DNA from: a virus
IMG/VR virus record: IMGVR_UViG_3300021083_000174
Coordinates: 1 to 36,980 of that record
DNA length: 36,980 nt
Direction: 5' to 3' (one strand)
Of this stretch, positions 8,061-16,952 are shown piece by piece. The translations under genes and the position numbers were made by a program. The stretch's first letter is position 1. Each line of letters starts with the position of its first letter. The notes under the pieces are model-generated. The model did not search any database and was not told the origin of the DNA. It was given only the letters and a program-made list of their open reading frames with translations.

Positions 8061-8366
8061 ATGGCTAGAATAAAATTAAGAATTTCTTTATACGGTGAAG
8101 ATGAATTAATAAAACGATTCGGAACTACTGATGTCGACATTGTTGTATTTGGTGAATATATGTCAAAACTTTTTGATTCGTGGAATTATGAATTAAAAGT
8201 TAAATACACGAGTGACAATTTATCATTAGTGTATTCTGAAATGAAACAATTAGGAAGGTTTAATGTAATTTATCAAATTCAAACATTAAACCATGAATCA
8301 TACATAGTCATAAAAGCAAAAAGGTCAGAAGACCTGACCTTTTTGAGATTGAAATACGGATGGTAA
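8061..8366 (+). CDS. Small plus-strand hypothetical protein
   Basis: 101 residues from ATG 8061. Begins MARIKLRISLYGEDELI, ends KRSEDLTFLRLKYGW, again a variant of the small-protein C-terminal motif found in several neighbours. It is one of only two genes on this strand. It has its own promoter and its last codons form half of a bidirectional terminator. An alternative TTG start 9 bases upstream is less likely. Function unknown. Confidence 0.75.
   Translation: MARIKLRISLYGEDELIKRFGTTDVDIVVFGEYMSKLFDSWNYELKVKYTSDNLSLVYSEMKQLGRFNVIYQIQTLNHESYIVIKAKRSEDLTFLRLKYGW
8318..8344. terminator. Bidirectional terminator inside the end of a coding sequence
   Basis: Perfect 11-bp stem AAAAAGGTCAG / CTGACCTTTTT with a 5-base loop (8329-8333). 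T-runs follow on either strand. It ends transcription of the plus-strand gene and of the converging clpP, while also encoding residues near the C-terminus of the plus-strand protein. Confidence 0.85.
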
Positions 8367-8367
8367 A

Positions 8368-8955
8368 CTATCTTTTTTCGATAATTTTATCCGCTAGTCC
8401 ATTTTTGACTGCTTCGGTAGCACTCATATATGAATCTCTATCCATGATCTTCTGAAAATCATCTTCTGTCAACCCGGCGCTATTATGTTTAACATATAAT
8501 TCTGTTAAAATTTTGTTAGCGGTATCGGCTTCATCAAATTGACGCTTCATATCAGCAACGGTGCCACTTGCCCCACTACTAACTTGATGGACCATATGTC
8601 GAGCGTGTGGTAAAATAAATCTTTTACCCGGAGCGCCGGCATTTGCCAAAAATGACCCCATTGAGCAGGCCTGACCCTGAACAATGGTCACGATATCTGG
8701 CTTGACATATTCCATTACATCATACATTGCTAATCCGGCCGAAACACTTCCACCTGGAGAATTGATATAAATGCTTATATCAGCTTCAGAATTTTCAGCT
8801 TCTAAAAATAATAATTGAGCAACAATAATTTCAGACATTTGTTCTGTTACTGCGCCATTAAGAAAAACAATTCTCTCCTTTAATAGGCGACTTGCTAAAT
8901 CATATGCTCTTTCACCTTTGCTGGTGGATTCTAATACTGTAGGCCAAAAATGCAT
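8368..8955 (-). CDS. clpP: ClpP serine protease subunit
   Basis: 195 residues, the normal size of ClpP. The catalytic triad can be read: Ser98 in QACSMGSF, His123 in HMVHQ and Asp174 in MDRDSYMSA. The INSPGGSV segment of the oxyanion region is intact. It forms the tetradecameric chamber that degrades proteins fed by ClpX or ClpA. This window also has clpX and clpS, so the phage may assemble its own protease. A strong AAGGAG ribosome site precedes ATG 8955. There is little or no propeptide before the ClpP core. Confidence 0.97.
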   Translation of the reverse strand: MHFWPTVLESTSKGERAYDLASRLLKERIVFLNGAVTEQMSEIIVAQLLFLEAENSEADISIYINSPGGSVSAGLAMYDVMEYVKPDIVTIVQGQACSMGSFLANAGAPGKRFILPHARHMVHQVSSGASGTVADMKRQFDEADTANKILTELYVKHNSAGLTEDDFQKIMDRDSYMSATEAVKNGLADKIIEKR

Positions 8956-8971
8956 GTTACTTCTCCTTTGT

Positions 8972-8979
8972 GATAAATA
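8972..8979 (+). promoter_or_regulatory. GATAAATA late-promoter-like motif
   Basis: GATAAATA followed by TACAT-ATG at 8985. It resembles the T4 late box TATAAATA but lies only 5 bases before the start codon. A nearly identical arrangement is found at 23265-23272 on the other strand. Confidence 0.4.
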
Positions 8980-8984
8980 TACAT

Positions 8985-9344
8985 ATGAAAATCAAAGACA
9001 TATTAAACGAAAGTTGCACCGATCTTGTCGCAAAATACTACGTTGAGGCCAGTGAAGAATTCGAAGAACATTATAATGGTGAGGCACATTTCTTTGCTGA
9101 TAAAAATAAAGAATACTACGACAAATATTTCAAAGAATGGTTTGAAGATGGAAAAGTTCCAGTATTTGATAAACCCATAACACCTGCTCAACCACCATAC
9201 CGCCATAATCCTAAAAAGGGCGATCCACAATCACCAGGATATAGAGGAAAACAGTATGCACTAGCCAGAGCAGGATTGCCTTATGACCACAATGTTCATG
9301 GATTCAATTCCAAAATGAAACCATATGGCATTGGCGGACCCTAA
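8985..9344 (+). CDS. Plus-strand hypothetical protein
   Basis: 119 residues from ATG 8985 ([10 protein letters not shown]). Acidic N-terminal half rich in Glu, Tyr and Phe; basic, proline-rich second half ([19 protein letters not shown]). The MKIKDIL/MRLYEL type of start recurs in several unknown, possibly virion-related, genes of this window. No Shine-Dalgarno sequence is visible. It diverges from clpP with only 29 bases between start codons. Confidence 0.7.
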   Translation: MKIKDILNESCTDLVAKYYVEASEEFEEHYNGEAHFFADKNKEYYDKYFKEWFEDGKVPVFDKPITPAQPPYRHNPKKGDPQSPGYRGKQYALARAGLPYDHNVHGFNSKMKPYGIGGP

Positions 9345-9345
9345 A

Positions 9346-9603
9346 TTAAATTGACTCAATGGTATTCAATGCATGGCGCAATTTATCAACTGTTTCAATA
9401 ATATGCGTAGGAATTTCTTTTCTTTCCTGGACAGTTGGTAGTCGAATAGTCAAATTATCGTTAAATAGCAACAATGTTGCGCAATTGTAACAAACCGTAA
9501 TGTCATCTTTTGCTGGTGCCGAATCACCATCGACACCCGAGCAGGCATCCATTTCATAAGAACACACCGGGCATTTACAAGTTGGAGTCTTAAACGTATT
9601 CAA
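9346..9603 (-). CDS. Small zinc-ribbon-like protein
   Basis: 85 residues. CKCPVCSYEMDAC and, about 25 residues later, VCYNC supply four or more cysteines for a zinc site. The rest is helical. Similar small zinc proteins are common in large phages; no role can be assigned. It overlaps the upstream exonuclease stop by 4 bases and converges with the plus-strand gene ending at 9344. Confidence 0.7.
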   Translation of the reverse strand: MNTFKTPTCKCPVCSYEMDACSGVDGDSAPAKDDITVCYNCATLLLFNDNLTIRLPTVQERKEIPTHIIETVDKLRHALNTIESI

Positions 9604-10379
9604 ATCACACCTCTTCTCTCTAAAGATAAAACAATTGATTGAGCAAAATCTGGATCATAATTATCGGCGTCTTCATTTAAACTATCCATATTAGATAATG
9701 CCCAGTTGATATAATTTAAAGGCACATTATCTAACAATTCATTTTTATGTTTTCCCACTGGCATCTTTGTATATATGATTGGTTCTAAAGCCCAATCATA
9801 TATTTGCGGACCATATGGACGAGATTGATCTATGATACCTCGATCCTCCATTACACCAACAAGGTATTCTAACAATTCACCTGTAATTAATGAATCCTGG
9901 CCAGCACGGTGGCAAGGAAGTTCAATTGGAATATCTAATTCAAAATAAAATCTAAGATATGGTAATTTTAAATTAATCATATCCTTATCATCATTATACA
10001 ATTTTTTTACTAATCGTAATGTGTCAATCCATTTGAATTTTTCTAAATCAACATTATGATTTTGTAGAACTCGCATATCATAAAATGAGTTATGTGCTAT
10101 ATAATATCGATTGTCGGTATTTTTTAATAATACCTGAGAATAGTCTTCATGGTTGAATTTCGATTTATCATTTACCATTTCATTCGTGATATAGCAAATT
10201 GATTGAACTATTGGTGGAATTGGATTAGATGGCTTATGTAGAAATTGTGAAAATCCCCAGCCATAGTCACTATACTCTGCCCATCCAATTTCGATTATTT
10301 CAGCAGTTTTATAATCGTCGCTTGTAGTTTCGGTATCTAAAACAAAGCATTGTTTTAAGAATTCAGTTTTATTGTTCAT
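9600..10379 (-). CDS. ExoX/RNase T-like DEDD exonuclease
   Basis: 259 residues. The three exonuclease motifs are visible: VLDTETTSD (Exo I), HNSFYDMRVL (Exo II) and CHRAGQDSLIT (Exo III with His and Asp). The C-terminus MPVGKHKNELLDNVPLNYINWAL matches the small domain found at the end of ExoX-like enzymes. It should be a 3'-5' exonuclease on DNA or RNA with two-metal catalysis. It has its own promoter just upstream, in the end of the SpoVR gene. Confidence 0.85.
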   Translation of the reverse strand: MNNKTEFLKQCFVLDTETTSDDYKTAEIIEIGWAEYSDYGWGFSQFLHKPSNPIPPIVQSICYITNEMVNDKSKFNHEDYSQVLLKNTDNRYYIAHNSFYDMRVLQNHNVDLEKFKWIDTLRLVKKLYNDDKDMINLKLPYLRFYFELDIPIELPCHRAGQDSLITGELLEYLVGVMEDRGIIDQSRPYGPQIYDWALEPIIYTKMPVGKHKNELLDNVPLNYINWALSNMDSLNEDADNYDPDFAQSIVLSLERRGVI

Positions 10380-10400
10380 AACACCTCATATAGTTTAACT

Positions 10401-10428
10401 ATAATACAGTATATAAAATATATGTCAA
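10401..10428 (-). promoter_or_regulatory. Sigma70-type promoter overlapping the spoVR stop codon
   Basis: TTGACA (10423-10428) with a 16-base spacer to TATTAT (10401-10406). The TGA of TTGACA is the stop codon of the upstream SpoVR gene (10425-10427). Confidence 0.65.
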
Positions 10429-11925
10429 GTTGTCAATGTTTCCAAGGTTTCGCCGTTGTCATTAACACTCGTAAAAAGAATATCATATCCCCACAAGTTT
10501 TTAAGATGTGACAATACTCTCATAGCATCTTCATTTATTAGTGTCTGATTATCAACTGTATGATGTATTAATTCCAAATTCCTATTTGAATCTAAATTTG
10601 AATTTACAATTTGAATATTTGGATCAATTCTACTTAATTCATATTGTTTTGATAAAGTTCTACGAATTTCTTTATAGCCTTGATCATTATGTATATTCTT
10701 CACTACATAATAATCTTTATCTTCGTCACCAATTTTGAACATCTTAAAATCTCTCATTAGTTTAGGCGATACGAATTGCTTTATGAAGCTTTCGTCCCTA
10801 TAATTAGCCACTGTATTTTTTATCACACTAATGTAATCCTGATTATTGGCAAATTCTGGAAACCACTCTTTGTCTTCATCAGAAGGATTCTTACAAATTC
10901 GTTCAATATCTCGATAAATCGATAAACCTAATGCATATGGATTGAAATAGGCACCGGCTTTCTCCCAATCTGGCTGATAAACAACATTTGAATGCACTGA
11001 CATAAATTCTAACATCGAACCTTCAGTTAAATATCCTTTGTCATATAATCTATTCATTATATACATATGTGTCCAGCAGGCAAAACCTTCATTCATTACC
11101 TGTGTCTGACGCTGTGGATAGTAGTATTGAGATGTCATTCGAACTATACGAATAACTTCACGCTGCCAAGTCTTTAATTTTGGAGAATATTTTTCCACAA
11201 ATTTTAAAATATTTTCTTCAGGTGCAACTGGAAATCTTGCTTCAGATTCCTGTGAAGATTTATTATTTTTTGGAATTGTTTTATCTAATACTGAATTAAA
11301 TTGTTTTTGTAGATAATTATCCTTATCATTTCGTCTTTTCAATTCGTCAGCAGCATTTAATTTTGGCGGTCTTTTATATCGATCAACACCCTGATGTCTT
11401 AAAGAATGGGCACTGTCTAATATCTTTTCGACTTCTTCATATCCATATTTTTCTTCACATTCACTAATGTATTTTTTAGAAAATGAAAGGTAATCAAGCA
11501 TCCCATCGGCCTGTGTCCATTCCCTAAATAAATAATTATTTTTGAAGAAATGATTATGGCCGAAATCCTGCGTGAGCGATAACAAGTGTTTGAACAGTTG
11601 CTGAATTTTCTTCCATTAAATAATTTATTGTAGGTGATAAATTCAGCACTATCTCATATGCTAATCCACCTTTACCACTTCGATACTTTTGTTCTTCTTC
11701 GACATAACTTTTTCCATAACTCCAATGCTGGTAAGAAATAGGCATTCCAATACTTGCGTATGCATCCAGCATTTGACTTGAATTGATAATTTCTATTTGG
11801 TTTGGGTAGGTATCCAATTTAAGTTCATCAACCGCAATTTCAGCACAAGCATCGTATATATTTTCAATAGTCTTAAAATTCCAATCATTTCCAGTAAATA
11901 ACGGCTTATGTTTTTTCTTAGTCAT
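10425..11925 (-). CDS. ycgB: SpoVR/YcgB family protein with one CGGC +1 shift
   Basis: 499 residues after joining, against about 510 for E. coli YcgB. The N-terminal part (YPNQIEIINSSQMLDAYASI, GMPISYQHWSYGK, LAYEIVLN) runs to IAHAGF then CGG-CCA-TAA. Skipping the C at 11562 (TTT CGG C) gives Gly122 and the family's IAHAGFGHNHFFKNNYLF; the downstream frame continues with QTQVMNEGFA and LSKQYELSRIDPNIQI. The start ATG 11925 overlaps the yeaH stop. SpoVR proteins work with PrkA and YeaH in stress and starvation signalling; biochemical function is not known. Confidence 0.93.
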
Positions 11926-13202
11926 TTGTTTCACTTTTAAAAAATTCTCTAAATACACCCAATACCTTACTACCTTCGGCGACTTTCTTCATATCCATTT
12001 GTTTAAAATTTTGACTTAACTTTTCATAATGCGGCCATAGTCCTCTTGTGTTTGGTTTTTCATCATTGCCAACTTCGAGATACGTAAAATATTGAACTAC
12101 TGGTAATATCTTCGTTGTTAATATATCTATTAGATCTTCGTTATCGATATCAAAATTATCACCATCAGATGCCTGAGATGCAAAGATATTCCAGTCTTCG
12201 ATAGAATATCTTTCATTCAAGATTTTTTCCATTAATTGAAAACCTGTTGATACAACAGTTCCGCCAGATTCCTTTGAATAAAAGAATTCTTCCTCTGTGC
12301 ATTCAGTTGCAGAACTATGGTGTCTGATAAATACAACATCAACTTTTTGATATTTATAACTCAAAAATAAATACAATAAAAGATAAAATCTCTTTGCTAA
12401 ATCTTTTTCATGAGATCCCATTGACCCACTTACATCCATAATGCAGAACATCACAGCTTGATGCTTAGGTATTATTTTCTTATCATAATTTTTATATCGT
12501 AAATCTACAGGATCTAAATAAGTAACTGCTGCGGCTTTCTTTCTCAGAATTGAAATTTCGGATTCAATTTCAAGAATTCGAATTTTATTTAATTCAGTAA
12601 TTGGGTTTTCCTGAATTAATAATTCTAGCTCTTCTGTTAATTCTTTAATTTTTCTTAGTTTTGGATTTTTTAATGCTAGTCGACGACCCAAACTATTAAC
12701 CAAACTTTGTTCAAGGTCTAATGATGAAGGTGTGCCTGAATTAGTAAATCCAGCTCTTACTCTTGTGAATGATTCACTTTTCTTATCACTCTTCTTAACT
12801 AAGTCCGGTAATTCTAATCCATCAAATAATAATTCATTAAATTCATCTTTTGATATTTCAAATTCGAAGTTATCAAGTCCTTCGCCGTCTTGTGAGCCTT
12901 TACCTCCCTTTCCTGCGCCACCCTTGGGCTTTTCAATAAGATCACCAGATAAAAATTCCTTATTGCCGTGGTAATATATATTCTCTATTGCCAGTGCTAC
13001 TATTATTTCTAAATGTAGGCTCTCTTATCCCATCAGTCGAAATATCAACAGCCTGATCATTGTCAGATGTAATAGATCGTTTGGCTAAGGAGTCACTCAC
13101 ACTTTTCTTTAATGATTCCTTAGCCTTTTTCAAAAAACGCTGACGGTTTCCTAAATTCTTACCATTTGGATTTAATCTACGGTCAATTATAGTAAAACTC
13201 AT
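11918..13202 (-). CDS. yeaH: YeaH family (DUF444) VWA-domain protein with one CGGC +1 shift
   Basis: Exactly 427 residues after joining, the length of E. coli YeaH. The N-terminus FTIIDRRLNPNGKN and NRQRFLKK is followed by EYILP then CGG-CAA-TAA. Skipping the C at 12968 (CCA CGG C) gives Gly79 and reads on through a Gly/Lys-rich linker into RVRAGFTNSGTPSSLDLEQS, VMFCIMDVSGSMG (MIDAS DxSxS of the VWA domain) and SDGDNF. Partner of the PrkA kinase in enterobacteria. It lies between prkA and spoVR, the same gene company as in cells. Confidence 0.94.
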
Positions 13203-13217
13203 AGCAGTCCTTTAAAA

Positions 13218-15158
13218 TTAATTCGATCGTTGTATTCTGAGATACCATTCAATGAGTCTTCTGCATTGACGTTCACTATATCCTTTTTTCTTCATTCGAT
13301 TTAAAAATTCATTATGCTTTTCTTGATCTTTCTTACTTGCCTTGGCATTGAATGAAATTACAGGTAAGATTTCTTCAGTTTGGCTGAATATTTTCTTTTC
13401 AACTATTTCCCTTAATTTTTCATAGCTTGTCCACGCAGGATTCTTGCCATTATTGTTTGCCTTAGCACGTAGAATAAAATTAACAACTTCGGCTCTGAAA
13501 TCTTTCGGATTAGCAATACCCGCTGGTTTTTCAATCTTTTCTAATTCGGAATTCAAAATACTACGATCAAACATCTGTCCTGTATCAGGATCCTTATAAT
13601 CAATATCTTGAATCCAATGGTCTGCATAATCTAAGTAACGATCGAAAATTGATTGTCCAAAATCCGAATATGATTCAATGTAACATTTTTGAATTTCATG
13701 ACCAATAAAATCTTTATATGTATCAGTCATATATGTTTTGATTATTTCAAGATATTTATTTTCAATTTCTTCTGGAAATTGCTCATTCCTGATTGCTGTT
13801 TCCAATACATACATCAGATGCACTGGATCCGCACTAACTTCTTCTGAATCAAAATTGAAAGTTTGAGATAATATCTTAAAGGCAAATCTAGTGCTGATTC
13901 CGTCCATTCCTTCATCGACACCAGCAACTTCTTTATATTCGTGCATTGTCTTGGCTTTTGGATCTTTATCTTTTAAATTTTCACCATTATAAACACACAT
14001 CTTTGATACTTGATTTGAATTTTTATGTTCCTTTAATCTTGTAAGGACACTAAAATCAGCCAGCAATTCTAATGTTTTTGGAGCGCATGGTGAATTACCT
14101 AAACTTGATTCACGGATCATCTTTTGATATATTTTTACTTCTTCATCCTTTCTAAGGCAGTATGGAACTTTGACAATATAAATTCTATCTAAAAATGCTT
14201 GATTATTCTTATTATTTCTAAATGTTACCCATTCAGATTCATTGCTATGTGCTAATACAATTCCATGGAATGGAACAGGCCCTAATCCTTCTTCGGTGCC
14301 ATTATAATTACATTCCTGTGTAGCAGTTAGTAATGGATGAAGAACTTTAATAGGAGCTTTAAACATCTCAATAAATTCTAATATGCCTTGGTTTGATAAA
14401 CACAGGCCACCAGTAAAACTATAAGCATCAGGATCGTTTTGTGAATGATATTCTAATTGTCTTATATCAACTTTACCTACTAAACTCGAAATATCCTGAT
14501 TATTATCATCGCCTGGTTCAGTTTTTGAAATACATACCTGATTCAATTTACTTGGCCACAATTTAACTACGGTAAATTTTGAAACATCACCATTAAATTC
14601 TTTTAATCTCTTTAATGCCCACGGACTTGGAATTATATTCAAATATCTGAGAGGAATATTAAATTCCTGCTGAACATGATTCTTGAATTTTTCTTGTGCG
14701 AACAATCCCAATGGTGACTCGTGGATTGGCGATATTTCATCACCGGCCTTGAGTGCATAAATTGGTTGTTTCTCCATTAATTCTTTAAGTTTTTCAGCGA
14801 GGCTTGATTTGGCAGACCCGACTGGACCTAACAAATAAAGTATTTGTTTCTTTTCTTCCAGGCCTTGTGCTGCGTGTTTAAAAAATCCAACTACTCTTTC
14901 AATTGTATCTTCCATTCCATAGAAATCTTCAAACACCTTATATCGATTGATGGTTCTATTCTGAAATATTCTTGATAATTTTGTATCAGTTGAGGTGTCA
15001 ATTCTTTCTGGCGTTCCAATTGCGGAAACCATTCGTTCTGCCGGAGTAGCATATACGAGTGGATCATTCTTACAAAGATTAAGATATTCCTCTAATGAAA
15101 TCTCCTGATCTTTTTTATTATTAATTTCATTAGCAAAAATCTCAAATAATTTTGTCAT
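13218..15158 (-). CDS. prkA: PrkA-family serine protein kinase / AAA+ protein (YeaG)
   Basis: 646 residues, full length for the family. The N-terminal AAA domain has Walker A LLGPVGSAKSSLAEKL near residues 108-122. GLCLSNQGILEFIEMFKAPIKVLHPLL, HGIVLAHSNESEW and NNKNNQAFLDRI are typical PrkA segments; the C-terminal half is the kinase-like region. There is no CGG codon in frame and no break. It is first in the operon prkA-yeaH-spoVR and lies behind a consensus promoter. In E. coli this protein (YeaG) acts in nitrogen-starvation and stationary-phase responses. Confidence 0.96.
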   Translation of the reverse strand: MTKLFEIFANEINNKKDQEISLEEYLNLCKNDPLVYATPAERMVSAIGTPERIDTSTDTKLSRIFQNRTINRYKVFEDFYGMEDTIERVVGFFKHAAQGLEEKKQILYLLGPVGSAKSSLAEKLKELMEKQPIYALKAGDEISPIHESPLGLFAQEKFKNHVQQEFNIPLRYLNIIPSPWALKRLKEFNGDVSKFTVVKLWPSKLNQVCISKTEPGDDNNQDISSLVGKVDIRQLEYHSQNDPDAYSFTGGLCLSNQGILEFIEMFKAPIKVLHPLLTATQECNYNGTEEGLGPVPFHGIVLAHSNESEWVTFRNNKNNQAFLDRIYIVKVPYCLRKDEEVKIYQKMIRESSLGNSPCAPKTLELLADFSVLTRLKEHKNSNQVSKMCVYNGENLKDKDPKAKTMHEYKEVAGVDEGMDGISTRFAFKILSQTFNFDSEEVSADPVHLMYVLETAIRNEQFPEEIENKYLEIIKTYMTDTYKDFIGHEIQKCYIESYSDFGQSIFDRYLDYADHWIQDIDYKDPDTGQMFDRSILNSELEKIEKPAGIANPKDFRAEVVNFILRAKANNNGKNPAWTSYEKLREIVEKKIFSQTEEILPVISFNAKASKKDQEKHNEFLNRMKKKGYSERQCRRLIEWYLRIQRSN

Positions 15159-15188
15159 TTATGATGTCCTTTTTAAATATATCCCTAT

Positions 15189-15217
15189 ATTATATATTTA
15201 TCTTTGTTGAATGTCAA
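15189..15217 (-). promoter_or_regulatory. Perfect sigma70 consensus promoter for prkA-yeaH-spoVR
   Basis: TTGACA (15212-15217), 17-base spacer, TATAAT (15189-15194) on the minus strand; about 31 bases upstream of the prkA ATG at 15158. GATAAATA, the late-type motif, lies at the end of the spacer. Confidence 0.85.
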
Positions 15218-15234
15218 TTGGAATACTACAAATA

Positions 15235-15260
15235 AATAAAGGGCATAAAAGCCCTTTATT
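15235..15260 (-). terminator. Rho-independent terminator
   Basis: Perfect 10-bp stem AATAAAGGGC / GCCCTTTATT around the loop TTTTAT, followed on the minus strand by TTATTT. It ends the 16.6-15.2 kb unit just before the prkA promoter. Confidence 0.85.
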
Positions 15261-15262
15261 AA

Positions 15263-15439
15263 TCAAGTATGTTTCTTTAGTAGATTTTTCTTAGAATTTG
15301 TATATCTGTCTTGTTCTTTCTTTACATCAGTGCCATCCATTGAATCATCCATTTCAGGAGAGCCAGTGCTTGGAAATCCGGCTCTTATCTTCCCCATCGT
15401 TCTAAGAGGTGGTGGCACCATTACCTCTTTTATTTTCAT
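15263..15439 (-). CDS. Small hypothetical protein
   Basis: 58 residues from ATG 15439, overlapping the preceding stop as ATGA. Basic overall; begins MKIKEVMVPPPLRTMGKIRAG and ends with a Lys-rich stretch. It is the last gene before the terminator. Function unknown; a virion or internal protein is possible from context. Confidence 0.6.
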   Translation of the reverse strand: MKIKEVMVPPPLRTMGKIRAGFPSTGSPEMDDSMDGTDVKKEQDRYTNSKKNLLKKHT

Positions 15440-16664
15440 CTGGCTACTTTTTTAAATCTATTCATCCATTCAACAACATCTGGATCGGCGCCTTCCATTG
15501 CGCAGGCCTTCCTTGCTGGTAATGGATTCTTTTGATTACATACATCAGTGTATGCTTCATCTGTTTCTTCCTTGTCGCCAATGTCGCCTAATTTATCACC
15601 GGATTGCTGCACCGGCTGCACCACCAACTGCTGCTCCAACTGGTCCACCAACAAATTCGCCGGCTATATCACCTAATGCGCCACCAATTGCTGCACCCTT
15701 GGCGCCTTCTCTAACATTACCCATAACTTTATCATAAATTCTTTGTAATATTTCATCATCGTCAATATTCATAAGCTTTTCAGGATCATAATGTTTATCA
15801 CTAGCACTAAGCCCCATATTCTGCATATATTCAATCTTTCCGATTAATTCAGAAACATCCATTGGTGCATCCGCTTCTGTTCCATAAGTGCTCACTGACT
15901 GAGCCACTTTGTTTTCGTCACTGTCGTCATAATCATCTAAATCGTCCTGATCAGTGACGTAACTATCTTCAGCTTCTAATTTTTCCATATCCAATTCATA
16001 TAATCTCATATTTTCCTTCAATGAACTACCAAAATTTTGTTTTTGTTTTGTGGTGCTGCCATTCTTTTCGTAGAATATCCCACTAGTTATATTATCATCT
16101 CCATAACTTAATGGCGACTCTTGACCTCTTTCGTCTTTTGTCCATTCTGGACTATCATCAGAAAATTGATCTTCACCGATATCAGAATAATGATTATTTT
16201 TCCCTTTAATATTTACTTGATGCTTTAAAAGCCAAGATAAAGAATGTTCATCTCTATCGTCTCTTTCCTTACCGCAATCTTGCCTGATGTTTTAAAAATA
16301 TAGGCAATTCATTTGGCAAATTTTCATCATCACTATTAAATAACAACTCTTCTTCCTCATCAGGTCCGATAGTAAACATATCTAAATCACAGCTATGATC
16401 TTTATTAATATCAGGACTCATCTTTAATGGTTGACCACAGGATGGACAATTTGCGTGTTCACCATTGGTAACTACTGCTGATCTTGCCTGATCGTTATAT
16501 TTTACAGAATCTTGTTCAGGAAAGCAAACTGAACAATCCCAATTACCACAATCACAGGTATTTGAGCAAATATCTAAACCAGCTGGTATTTTTATAATTT
16601 GCTCTCCCGATATGGCCGATTCAACTGCCTCTATCCATTTTGAAAATTCTTGTTTTGGATTCAT
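15436..16664 (-). CDS. Acidic zinc-ribbon/glycine-zipper protein with two +1 shifts
   Basis: 408 residues after joining. The N-terminal region has a cysteine cluster (CSNTCDCGNWDCSVC) and a second CPSCGQPL. CGGT at 16274 (TTG CGG T, Gly131) joins it to an acidic middle part containing MRLYELDMEKLEAED; a Gly/Ala zipper (GGALGDIAGEFVGGPVG) then runs into CGGT at 15601 (ATC CGG T, Gly355) and on to ADPDVVEWMNRFKKVAR. The total length minus two bases is an exact number of codons. The MRLYEL segment could also be a separate start (16009). The glycine zipper might insert in membranes. Probably virion-related; not recognised. Confidence 0.8.
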
Positions 16665-16683
16665 ACTATTCCTCTTAACTTAT

Positions 16684-16941
16684 TTATTTTGAAAATGGAT
16701 TCATATTTCCAAGTTTTGAAAAACGAGCCATCCATTCTAGCACATCTTTATCAGCTGATTCATTAATATCAGTATCTTCGTCTTCGGCCTTGTCTTCGTT
16801 TTCTTCGGCTTTCTTCTCAGAATCTTCTAACCATTCGGGTTTCTTTTCATTTAATGTAGAAAAATGAAATGATTCATTTAACTTATCATATTTTTTTAAT
16901 GAATTTAACATTGCCTGCACATCTTTATCTATTGATTCCAT
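16684..16941 (-). CDS. Small acidic protein sharing a C-terminal motif with its neighbour
   Basis: 85 residues, very acidic centre (Glu/Asp/Lys-rich). The ending DKDVLEWMARFSKLG is the same motif as DPDVVEWMNRFKKV at the end of 15436-16664. The shared tail suggests a common partner, or a common processing or packaging signal. ATG 16941 follows AAGGAT. Confidence 0.65.
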   Translation of the reverse strand: MESIDKDVQAMLNSLKKYDKLNESFHFSTLNEKKPEWLEDSEKKAEENEDKAEDEDTDINESADKDVLEWMARFSKLGNMNPFSK

Positions 16942-16952
16942 AATTTATCCTT

